The position numbers were made by a program, and so were the translations under genes. The notes under the pieces were generated by a model. The model was not told the origin of the DNA and searched no databases. It saw nothing but the letters and a program-made list of their open reading frames with translations. Below are positions 23,539 to 29,743 of a DNA stretch of 42,400 nt, in pieces; the stretch's first letter is position 1; the number at the start of each line of letters is the position of its first letter. This DNA is from a virus, in the IMG/VR virus record IMGVR_UViG_3300037321_000150, positions 1-42,400 of that record; one strand, 5' to 3'.

Positions 23539-24257
23539 AACTTTATATTTAGTTTTCTTTGATATTTATGATGAAGTTTTGAATCGTTTCGTCCTTTTTT
23601 TAATTGTACAGAATCTCCAAACATCATTTTTAAAAATAATGTATCTTTTTTTTCGCTTGTCACGGTTCTTTTTAAACTTTGCCCTCCATCTAGCGTAAAA
23701 GTTGAGTTTGATTTTTGTCTAAATGCGTATCTAGTGTCCTGGAAAGAATATCTATTATAGTATGCGTTTAGTAAGTTTATCCAGTGACTTTCGCAAGCTG
23801 TAGTTTTTGGGCTGAAATACAAATTATCATCTTCAATAAGTCCAAACGCACAAGCGTTAATATATCCATTAGCGACAAATGGTTTCTGTGGCTTGTAATG
23901 TTTTGGATTTAAAGAACTGTTGAATCCGAATAATTTAGCGTTTACTTGTTTTGAATTATAGTAAGTTTCCTGTATTAGTTCGTATATTTCTTTTGAATCT
24001 AAAACTACATCTATATCCACGAATAACCTTTCTACAGAAACTATATCATCATCAATTTGAAAGACACTACCCAATTTTTTAAATATAAACTGTCTTATGT
24101 CTGAAAGTTTGTTTTCTTTATGGAAAATCTTTTCACAGTCAAATTTAGAATAATCTTCTTTTTCGCTTTGGTGAATGCAAAGGATTTGATTAAAAACGTT
24201 TGTTGTTAATATTTCACTCCGCTTGTGTGTTGGCACAACTATTTTAATTTCAGCCAT
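23535..24257 (-). CDS. TAGT-like DNA-base glycosyltransferase (GT-A fold)
   Basis: 240 residues. KIVVPTHKR (5-13) opens a GT-A Rossmann-like domain. FQIDDDIVSVERLF at 67-80 carries the acidic DDD expected to hold a metal-nucleotide sugar. The later sequence, KLFGFNSS, KPFVANGYI, HWINLLNAYYNRYSFQDTRY, DGGQ and FGDSVQ, follows the pattern I associate with TET-associated glycosyltransferases, which put sugars on modified bases in phage DNA. No TET oxygenase is seen in the window, so the acceptor is unknown. It overlaps both neighbours, indicating one operon with the ParB-like gene. Confidence 0.65.
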   Translation of the reverse strand: MAEIKIVVPTHKRSEILTTNVFNQILCIHQSEKEDYSKFDCEKIFHKENKLSDIRQFIFKKLGSVFQIDDDIVSVERLFVDIDVVLDSKEIYELIQETYYNSKQVNAKLFGFNSSLNPKHYKPQKPFVANGYINACAFGLIEDDNLYFSPKTTACESHWINLLNAYYNRYSFQDTRYAFRQKSNSTFTLDGGQSLKRTVTSEKKDTLFLKMMFGDSVQLKKGRNDSKLHHKYQRKLNIKL

Positions 24258-24931
24258 ATTTCTTGTAGTTTTTCAACGGTTAAAATATTTGACAATCTAT
24301 TATCAGTTAATTTGTGGCTTGTTTGTTTTTTGGTGAGTTCAAAAGTATTCCGGATAAAACTTTCATCTATTTCGTTTTCGCACAAAATAATGAAGTACGA
24401 ATATTTCTCGTGAAAGGATGGCGTTATTGCTAGTTCGCAATTTGTGTCATCGTACTTTTTTATTTCCTTTTCAAATTCATCATCCCCAATTTCGTTTTTA
24501 TTTAAAATATCTCTTGTCACTTCCATATCCACCCCCCAATCAGCAAGCGTTTCAAAATCAAAATCCCAATCAGCAAGCATTTCAAAATCAAACTCCCCTG
24601 CGTGGGTATTACTAATAATAGCATACTCTTTTACTTCTTTTTCTGTCAGCTTCCGGTTTGGGTATCTCACATCAATCTCTTCATCGCCTCTCTCTGCCAT
24701 TAGCAATGCCGCTACCCTTTGGTTGCCTCCAAGAATTCTCATGTCGGTATTAACTGCTGGTATCTCAACCAAGTTAAACTTTGATAGACTTTCTGCAAGT
24801 TTCTTTTTCATAGCATCAGAAATCTTACGTGGATTAATATCCAGTTGCACAAGGTCTTTCACTTTTACTTTTCGTGTTTCCCATTGTAATGGACAGTTTG
24901 AAATTTGCTCCCCTTCGCTTTTTTTATTCAT
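24239..24931 (-). CDS. ParB/Srx-domain protein
   Basis: 230 residues. A ParB N-terminal-like domain occupies about 20-105: VKVKDLVQLDINPRKIS, IPAVNTDMRILGGNQRVAALLMAE with the GGNQR signature at 68-72. Stand-alone phage ParB-like proteins are often encoded next to DNA methylases or base-modifying enzymes. A short internal duplication, DFEMLADW / DFETLADW (about 114-132), is visible as a DNA repeat at 24536-24596. It is first in the cassette B operon, 38 bases from the leading core. Confidence 0.8.
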   Translation of the reverse strand: MNKKSEGEQISNCPLQWETRKVKVKDLVQLDINPRKISDAMKKKLAESLSKFNLVEIPAVNTDMRILGGNQRVAALLMAERGDEEIDVRYPNRKLTEKEVKEYAIISNTHAGEFDFEMLADWDFDFETLADWGVDMEVTRDILNKNEIGDDEFEKEIKKYDDTNCELAITPSFHEKYSYFIILCENEIDESFIRNTFELTKKQTSHKLTDNRLSNILTVEKLQEIWLKLK

Positions 24932-24970
24932 CGTTATTAATTTAATTTAGTTTATAATAAATCCCACCGC

Positions 24971-25139
24971 CGCTAACACGTGCTATACAAAAGTGGCGGT
25001 TTGGTTCTCCGCAGAAACATTTGTGGTTTAACAAACATTTGTACTCCGCATTAATATTTGTACTCCGCATTAACATTTGTACTCCGCATTAACATTTGTG
25101 GTAAAAATCCCCAACTTCGCCAAGCCGCGCTCGTTAGTC
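24971..25139 (-). repeat. attC-like site 3, long variant with tandem repeats in its loop
   Basis: Outer cores are CGCTAAC (24971-24977) and GTTAGTC (25133-25139). The inner pairing is weak except GCGGTTTGG (24996-25004) with CCAAGCCGC (25121-25129). At 169 bases it exceeds the usual attC size because of the tandem repeat at 25036-25092. Possibly a hybrid of two sites. Confidence 0.5.
25036..25092. repeat. Three tandem 19-base repeats
   Basis: Unit CATTTGTACTCCGCATTAA three times (25036, 25055, 25074; the second copy has T for the first C), with partial copies on both sides. It lies inside the loop of attC-like site 3. Confidence 0.9.
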
Positions 25140-25145
25140 ATAAGG

Positions 25146-25373
25146 CTAACCGATGTATTTCCTGACAAAGTATTGGTCACGATTACAAAACTCCGTTCTA
25201 TGAGAATTTAGACCATCCCCATAAGCATCTCTTATTTGTTCAGCCTCTGTCAGTAAAAGGCTTTTAGCTTCATTAATCGCAATATTTAACACTCTACCAT
25301 ACAAAGGGTCATTATCCCATTTTTCTTTGGCTCCTTCGAGCCTTTTTATTAGTTCATTTAACGGAGTTTCCAT
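25146..25373 (-). CDS. Small conserved phage-type protein (cassette gene)
   Basis: 75 residues, METPLNELIKRLEGAKEKW start and LLLTEAEQIRDAYGDG middle. This resembles a small helical protein common in Bacteroidota phages and prophages, with a core of LL..E...I.dAY..G; its function is unknown to me. It lies between two attC-like sites, but the cores at its two ends do not match each other (GTTATGT and GACTAAC), so this cassette has recombined. Confidence 0.65.
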   Translation of the reverse strand: METPLNELIKRLEGAKEKWDNDPLYGRVLNIAINEAKSLLLTEAEQIRDAYGDGLNSHRTEFCNRDQYFVRKYIG

Positions 25374-25414
25374 TTCGTTTTCAAATTAAATTTAGTGCTG
25401 ATAAACCGCCCAGC

Positions 25415-25538
25415 ACATAACAGCGGTTTGCCAAAAAAGCCGTTTAGTATTTCAAATGAACATTGGCGGTAAACATCAACATTCGTGTTCCAATTAAGCA
25501 TCCGTTTTGGCTTCTTCGCAAAGCACCATCCGTTAGCC
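25415..25538 (-). repeat. attC-like recombination site 4
   Basis: Cores are ACATAAC (25415-25421) and GTTAGCC (25532-25538). The arm GCGGTTTGCCAAAAAAGCC (25423-25441) pairs with GGCTTCTTCGCAAAGC (25509-25524) with bulges. At 124 bases it is of normal attC size, lying directly after the methyltransferase stop. Confidence 0.6.
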
Positions 25539-25544
25539 GCAACC

Positions 25545-26285
25545 TTAGAGCAACTCCCTAAGTGTGCCTTCAGCCTTGTACCTTTTGACAGCGTTTTGAA
25601 ATATAGTTGGACTTGCCTCTAACCCGACAAATTCAAACCCTTTCTTTGTTGCTGCTATTGCGGATGATGCAGAACCTAAGTGAGTATCTAATATCTTATC
25701 ACCGGGCTTTGCAAAGTCATCTATAATTCGCTTGTAAAGGTTTACGGGCTTTTGGGTTGGGTGTATTCGCTTTTCCTTATTTTTCATATCGGATTGCATC
25801 ATCCCACTCCATAAGTATCTATAAACTATTGCAGGGCGATTAAAGGAAGTCCAAGCCGTTTCACAATCTGCAAAATCATTGCTGTATTTATCCTCTGTTT
25901 TTTTATCCCAAACTATGTAACATTTACAGCTACTTAAATGCTCGACATAATAATTCCAGCCCCAAATAATTTGGTTTTTGCTTACTCTCATAAGTTCTTT
26001 AAAATAGCTGCTATCAGGAACGCATTTATCCCAATCTTTATCAAATTTGCTGTAATCATTACGCTTTGCCACGCCACCATTTACCGATTGCGTAAAGTTC
26101 ATACTGCCAATGTTAATGCCATAAGGCGGGTCAACTATTGCCAGCTCAAAGGCATTGTCGGGTAATCCTTTCATATATTCCATACAGTCAATATTGTGTA
26201 AGGATAAAAAAGGCTGCACATAACATTGCATTGCTGCTATGCCGGCTGACGGAAGTAAATCATCTTTTTGTTCTTTGTTCATCAT
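25545..26285 (-). CDS. DNA methyltransferase, N4/N6 type
   Basis: 246 residues from the ATG at 26285 (MMNKEQKDDLLPS); the in-frame extension upstream runs into attC-like sequence. DPPYGI at 52-57 is motif IV, and DTHLGSASSAIAATKKG near the C-terminus is the SAM-binding motif I, so the order is catalytic first, SAM site last, as in the beta class (pfam N6_N4_Mtase). DPPY favours adenine-N6. It probably modifies phage DNA against host restriction. No partner endonuclease is seen. Confidence 0.85.
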   Translation of the reverse strand: MMNKEQKDDLLPSAGIAAMQCYVQPFLSLHNIDCMEYMKGLPDNAFELAIVDPPYGINIGSMNFTQSVNGGVAKRNDYSKFDKDWDKCVPDSSYFKELMRVSKNQIIWGWNYYVEHLSSCKCYIVWDKKTEDKYSNDFADCETAWTSFNRPAIVYRYLWSGMMQSDMKNKEKRIHPTQKPVNLYKRIIDDFAKPGDKILDTHLGSASSAIAATKKGFEFVGLEASPTIFQNAVKRYKAEGTLRELL

Positions 26286-26297
26286 TAGTTTTTTAAT

Positions 26298-26318
26298 GCC
26301 CTGCCTTCGTATAGCACC
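26298..26318 (-). repeat. attC-arm remnant at the edge of the cassette island
   Basis: On the minus strand, GTGCTATACGAAGGCAGGGC resembles the arm in attC-like site 3 (GTGCTATACAAAAGTGGCGG). No partner arm or core remains beside it. It marks the upstream border of the island against the GC-richer early genes. Confidence 0.45.
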
Positions 26319-26339
26319 AGCCGGGGGCGGTATCACTGC

Positions 26340-26765
26340 TCATAGCTCCGCCACCTCCTTTCTTTCGTTCACTACCCGAAGCTCGTTGTGGGCTCCGTAC
26401 CTAATATTCAGGCCATAGCGTTCAAATACCCTGTTCATTTCCAACGAGAAGGCGCTGCGCTCGTCGTCGGGCACATCGGTAGTAGCTAGGCTGATCATCA
26501 TCACCTCGTACATCCTGTTCATCAGGAAGTCGAGTTCTTCGCTTTCGCCATCTTCAATCGTCCTGGGGTTCCAGAGCGTCAGGGCGGCGTGCTTTTCCAG
26601 CTTGGGTAGAAATAAGTTGGCCGCGGCCTTCACATCCTGCTTATACAAGCTGGTGTGTTTCAGCTTATCCATCAGATGGATCGTGAAATGCGTGCTCGTG
26701 GTGAGCATCAGCGACAGCCGCTGCTCGTGCTGGCTCAGTGGCCGTCGGGTTGTTTTTGGGGTCAT
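26340..26765 (-). CDS. Early-region protein, unknown
   Basis: 141 residues, helical and charged (MTPKTTRRPLSQHEQRLSL start). No known motif. Its ATG overlaps the stop of the preceding 57-residue gene (ATGA, 26762-26765), so the two are coupled. It is the last gene of the early operon before the cassette island. Confidence 0.7.
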   Translation of the reverse strand: MTPKTTRRPLSQHEQRLSLMLTTSTHFTIHLMDKLKHTSLYKQDVKAAANLFLPKLEKHAALTLWNPRTIEDGESEELDFLMNRMYEVMMISLATTDVPDDERSAFSLEMNRVFERYGLNIRYGAHNELRVVNERKEVAEL

Positions 26766-26935
26766 AGCTGCACCCCTCCTTTCTTCTTGCCGGCCTTGGT
26801 ACTTGGCAGCGGTACTACTGGCAACGAGGCGATGTACTCCGTAGCCGACTCACCGCGAAGCTCCTTCACGCCCCGGCTGCCCAGCTCACCATCATACAGC
26901 CACACCCACGTAGGGCTTAGTATTTCGTGTGTCAT
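26762..26935 (-). CDS. Small 57-residue early protein
   Basis: Product MTHEILSPTWVWLYDGELG..., ending GKKKGGVQL. The ATG at 26935 overlaps the end of the upstream gene and the stop overlaps the next ATG, so the gene fits the operon exactly. Trp/Tyr-rich start, basic C-terminus. Function unknown. Confidence 0.6.
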   Translation of the reverse strand: MTHEILSPTWVWLYDGELGSRGVKELRGESATEYIASLPVVPLPSTKAGKKKGGVQL

Positions 26936-27159
26936 ACTTCCACCCCTCCTTCCACGAAAATACCCAGCCCGACATAGTGCCCTTCCCCCGAAAAAAAAAG
27001 CTCGGATCTCCGCACAATATCCACCGCAGTCAATGCCTGGTTTTTTGCTGCCAGTAATTTCTTATCGCCCCATCGGTTTTCTTTCTTGGAAGAGAAATAG
27101 GCATTTTGCCGCTCGCGCATCTGCTGTATGTGCATCGCTAATTCTTTTGTCGTTATCAT
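26932..27159 (-). CDS. Small helical early protein
   Basis: 75 residues from the ATG at 27159 (MITTKELAMHIQQMRERQNAYF). The longer in-frame extension upstream is ignored because it translates the repeated leader sequence and overlaps the neighbouring gene. The pattern of an N-terminal helix, a basic loop, then AKNQALTAVDIVRRSELF resembles small helical phage proteins of unknown role. Purine-rich ribosome-binding sequence (GGAGGAAAGGAGGAAG on the coding strand) lies about 30-45 bases upstream. Confidence 0.6.
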   Translation of the reverse strand: MITTKELAMHIQQMRERQNAYFSSKKENRWGDKKLLAAKNQALTAVDIVRRSELFFSGEGHYVGLGIFVEGGVEV

Positions 27160-27164
27160 TTTTT

Positions 27165-27188
27165 TGTTTATTGTGAAAATTTGAATTC
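27165..27188 (-). repeat. Repeated early-gene leader, copy 1
   Basis: TGTTTATTGTGAAAATTTGA followed by ATTC; the same sequence recurs at 27761-27784 and in variant form at 28101-28121 and 33487-33507, each time within about 30 bases upstream of an early-gene start. Confidence 0.7.
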
Positions 27189-27212
27189 TTCCTCCTTTCC
27201 TCCTTTCCTGCC

Positions 27213-27752
27213 TTAACCCTTCCCCCCATAATACCGCCGCAGGAGCTCCCGGTTTTCGGTACCTATTTCGGCTTGCTTCAAGAAGCTCGTGGGCCGGTTC
27301 TTCACGATCCATTCGGCAAGTTGGAGGGCGGCAGCTAGCGTGTGGGCGTCGGGCAGATCTACCTCGGGTAGGGGAGGCTTTACTTCTTTATCAGGCTGGT
27401 AATGGATCTCAAACATCGGCTGGCCACTAGGGCTGATCATATCCGGAACCGCCTCGGTTTTGATCTTCCTGCGGTTTTTCAGCATCTGTCGGATCATATT
27501 CCTGGGCCGAAAATCGCACTCCGTGTTGCCTTCGTACATCAGTAACCGGTAGGCGCTAGGGGAGGTACTAGGCATCAGGAACAGGCGTTTGTCGGGTTCT
27601 AGGTAGAGCTCCACGCCCGTAGGCCTACCCATGGCCATGTACAGGCCGAGTGAAAGCCTGATGGTGTTACGATAGGTATACACCGACACAAACAGCTGCC
27701 GCTTGCGGCTATAGTAGGCAAACTTGCCATCGGTTTGTTTGTTGATTAGCAT
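27213..27752 (-). CDS. Early-region protein, unknown
   Basis: 179 residues starting MLINKQTDGKFAYYSRKRQLFV. The N-terminal half is beta-like with an ELYLEPDKRLFLMP segment; the C-terminal half is Pro-rich, then helical (ALQLAEWIVKNR). No motif recognised. It follows the 27757 gene across 4 bases, with a repeated leader just upstream. Confidence 0.65.
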   Translation of the reverse strand: MLINKQTDGKFAYYSRKRQLFVSVYTYRNTIRLSLGLYMAMGRPTGVELYLEPDKRLFLMPSTSPSAYRLLMYEGNTECDFRPRNMIRQMLKNRRKIKTEAVPDMISPSGQPMFEIHYQPDKEVKPPLPEVDLPDAHTLAAALQLAEWIVKNRPTSFLKQAEIGTENRELLRRYYGGKG

Positions 27753-27786
27753 TTGCTTAGCTGTTTATTGTGAAAATTTGAATTCC
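27753..27786 (-). repeat. Repeated early-gene leader, copy 2
   Basis: Contains TGTTTATTGTGAAAATTTGA as at 27165, plus TTGCTTAGC which it shares with the copy at 28091-28121. It overlaps the end of the 27757 gene. Confidence 0.7.
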
Positions 27787-28089
27787 TTCCTCCGAAAAAT
27801 CCCCCTTCACCTCTTTCAGATCAAACTTCCACCACTCATACGTGCCATTGCCTACCCGAAGGATCATACCGCCAGTATAACTAGGGTGCATCAGTACACT
27901 TTCAGGCTTACACCTGGGGTACATCTCATTGCCCTTTTTAATTAATCTTTCAATAGCCTTTTCGAATTCATCGGGGTCGTCGGTCAGGTATTTCATTGGC
28001 TTTCTGAACTCATCCCAGAGCCACTGTTGCAGCGGGTTCTTGGGGTTCAGGCTATGCCCGCAAGTGATGTAATACTGTTTCTTTTTCAT
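27757..28089 (-). CDS. Early-region protein, unknown
   Basis: 110 residues, MKKKQYYITCGHSLNPKNPLQQ start, mixed alpha-beta, ending GIQIFTINS; this ending is translated from the repeated leader of the next gene. No known motif. Confidence 0.65.
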   Translation of the reverse strand: MKKKQYYITCGHSLNPKNPLQQWLWDEFRKPMKYLTDDPDEFEKAIERLIKKGNEMYPRCKPESVLMHPSYTGGMILRVGNGTYEWWKFDLKEVKGDFSEEGIQIFTINS

Positions 28090-28090
28090 T

Positions 28091-28121
28091 CTTGCTTAGC
28101 TGTTTAAAAGTGAAAATTTGG
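28091..28121 (-). repeat. Repeated early-gene leader, copy 3 (variant)
   Basis: TTGCTTAGCTGTTTAAAAGT then GAAAATTTGG, upstream of the 28089 start. Related to the copies at 27165 and 27753. Confidence 0.6.
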
Positions 28122-28122
28122 A

Positions 28123-28392
28123 TCAAACTATTTCCCGCATAGTCAGGCGGTACTCTTCTTTGGTGGCCGGGTGGTAAAAAAAGAACTGCCCGGCGTGTAC
28201 GATGTAGTGGTGTACCTGGGTGTACTTGTAGCTCCCACCGATGCGGTTGTTGATGTGCGCTACGGCCTCGGATAGCTTCGAAAACGGCCGTACCTCCCGA
28301 TACTCGCCGGGCTCCGTCTCGGCCTGGATCACGAAGAGCCGGTTCTTGCCTATGTCTTGCATCGGGCGCGGGGTTGTGTTAGGTTTATTCAT
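28123..28392 (-). CDS. Early-region protein, unknown
   Basis: 89 residues, MNKPNTTPRPMQDIGKNRLFV start. A single small alpha-beta domain with many aromatic residues (YKYTQVHHYIVHAGQFFFYH). No family recognised. It follows the SSB-like gene in the same direction. Confidence 0.65.
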   Translation of the reverse strand: MNKPNTTPRPMQDIGKNRLFVIQAETEPGEYREVRPFSKLSEAVAHINNRIGGSYKYTQVHHYIVHAGQFFFYHPATKEEYRLTMREIV

Positions 28393-28455
28393 GGTCGTTG
28401 TTTTTTAGGTTTTTTATTGCCTGCCCCGAGCCACCCGGCCCAGGGCGGGCAGTAG

Positions 28456-29163
28456 TCAAAACGGTAGGTCGTCGTCGTTCCCGTCGCTTGTCAAGAAGTC
28501 GGGCACCGGTACTACCTCTCGCACTACCGAATACGGCTGGCTGGCACTGGGCCGCATCACCGGAGTTTTACTGGCCAAGTACCCTTTCACAATCGAGTAG
28601 TTGGCTTCGGCCTTGGCGCTGTCGCCAGGTGTTTTCGGCCCGCCCCACTCAAACACCGGCAGCGTGTACACCTGCCCATTGTATTCTTTTTCTTGGGAGC
28701 TGCTCACCTGTATCCACTCTTTCTTCCAGCGGTCGCCGTGCATTTCAATAGTCTTGAAGTTCAACATCTGCTCACCCTTCAAGCGGATGTTAATAATCAA
28801 CCCCTTCGGGCTCATGGCGTAGATGCTCCGCGTATACTTGCCGCCAATAGGCCGCAGCATATCTTTCAACTCCGCATAGAGGCCCGTGGCTATCTCCTCG
28901 TTGTTTTTCTGGTAGGCCACTCGCAATAGCTCAGTACGGGTATCGCTCACCTCGTTGGAGTAGATCCCCTTCTGCAAGGTTTCGTCATAGCCACGCACCG
29001 AGCTCATGAATTTCAGCGCCACAAACTTGAAGGGCAGCTTCATAGGCTTGCGTATGCCTTCTTCCTTATCGTAGTAGCAAAAAGCATTCTCCTTACTGTT
29101 CCATTCCAGATAGTACTGGCTCGGGTTAGGCATCACGCCCATGTTTTCATCTTGTAGAGACAT
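28456..29163 (-). CDS. ssDNA-binding-like protein with acidic C-terminal tip
   Basis: 235 residues. The main part is a beta-rich domain (about 15-175), and a Pro/Ser-rich linker leads to the terminal residues GNDDDLPF. An acidic tip ending in a Pro-Phe pair is the hallmark of SSB proteins (DDDIPF in E. coli), which use it to recruit replication and repair partners. The location between the putative origin/primase-helicase and other early genes supports a replication role. The fold itself is not one I can confirm as OB. Confidence 0.65.
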   Translation of the reverse strand: MSLQDENMGVMPNPSQYYLEWNSKENAFCYYDKEEGIRKPMKLPFKFVALKFMSSVRGYDETLQKGIYSNEVSDTRTELLRVAYQKNNEEIATGLYAELKDMLRPIGGKYTRSIYAMSPKGLIINIRLKGEQMLNFKTIEMHGDRWKKEWIQVSSSQEKEYNGQVYTLPVFEWGGPKTPGDSAKAEANYSIVKGYLASKTPVMRPSASQPYSVVREVVPVPDFLTSDGNDDDLPF

Positions 29164-29202
29164 TGTTTTTGATTGGTTATTGATTTATTTACGAGTGAAT
29201 TA

Positions 29203-29475
29203 TTATTGTTCTCTCTGTATGATCCGTACGAGCTCTCCCCGTTCAATATCGTGCGAAAACTCCTTGTATTGGAGCGTTATTTCTCGCTCTCGGCGCACAT
29301 CCAGCAAGCGGGTTTCCTTCTTGTAGCTCGTGCCGTCGGTTTCGTATATATGCCAGTATCCTAGCAGGATATATACCCGGTTGGTTGAGCGGCTTTTCCA
29401 CAGGCTGTATAGTGGAAATACATCGCCCTGCGTTAGGGGCCTCTTGGTACTTTGCTCATTTTGGATAGGGTCCAT
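29203..29475 (-). CDS. Small early protein, unknown
   Basis: 90 residues. Beta-rich, charged (LYSLWKSRSTNRVYILLGYW; REREITLQYKEFSHDIERG). No motif recognised. It is the first gene after the iteron array, with a long A/T-rich leader (29476-29520). Confidence 0.65.
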   Translation of the reverse strand: MDPIQNEQSTKRPLTQGDVFPLYSLWKSRSTNRVYILLGYWHIYETDGTSYKKETRLLDVRREREITLQYKEFSHDIERGELVRIIQREQ

Positions 29476-29517
29476 TTCGCTATTTTTTACTTTTTTTTCT
29501 GTGAGTTTCTAGGGGGT

Positions 29518-29712
29518 GTAGTCTGACTACACTACACGAACTTTACAACTACTTGTCATTCAACTACTTGCGGGCAAAATTTTGTAGTCGCACCCTGACT
29601 ACAACGACTACAAAAACTACAAAACTACACTTTGACTACACTTTGACTACAAAAAAAAACAACTTAACTATCTATTATTCAATTACTTACCCTTATTTGT
29701 AGTCGTGTAGTC
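29518..29712. repeat. GACTAC iteron array, candidate replication origin
   Basis: Nine exact GACTAC or GTAGTC hexamers (29518, 29525, 29584, 29597, 29606, 29634, 29645, 29699, 29707) lie in 195 bases, with further AACTAC variants, in a very A/T-rich gap. The first two form the palindrome TGTAGTCTGACTACA. Placement between the primase-helicase and SSB-like genes suits an initiator-binding origin or an early control region. Confidence 0.6.
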
Positions 29713-29743
29713 GCTAAAATGCCTTTTCAAATTCATTTTTATT

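Larger units (their letters stand above)
23184..24977 (-). mobile_element. Integron-like gene cassette B (ParB-like, glycosyltransferase, GIY-YIG)
   Basis: GTTAGCGGC at 23184-23192 and GCCGCTAAC at 24969-24977 form a perfect 9-base inverted pair. The similarity continues (AATGGGG against GGTGGG). The pair brackets three overlapping minus-strand genes, with one core just before the first start and one just after the last stop, as a cassette requires. At about 1.8 kb it is large for a cassette. The downstream attC keeps only its first arm (GAGCGTATGTGCGCAAG). Confidence 0.6.

Noticed and set aside
25036-25092. CRISPR array
   Set aside because: Repeats are head-to-tail with no spacers and no cas genes; a simple tandem repeat in an attC-like loop.
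23184-26318. Insertion sequence or transposon
   Set aside because: No transposase and no terminal inverted repeats of IS type; the borders are attC-like cores instead.
29518-29712. CRISPR-like repeats
   Set aside because: The repeat unit is a hexamer in both orientations with irregular spacing, which fits protein-binding sites, not a CRISPR.
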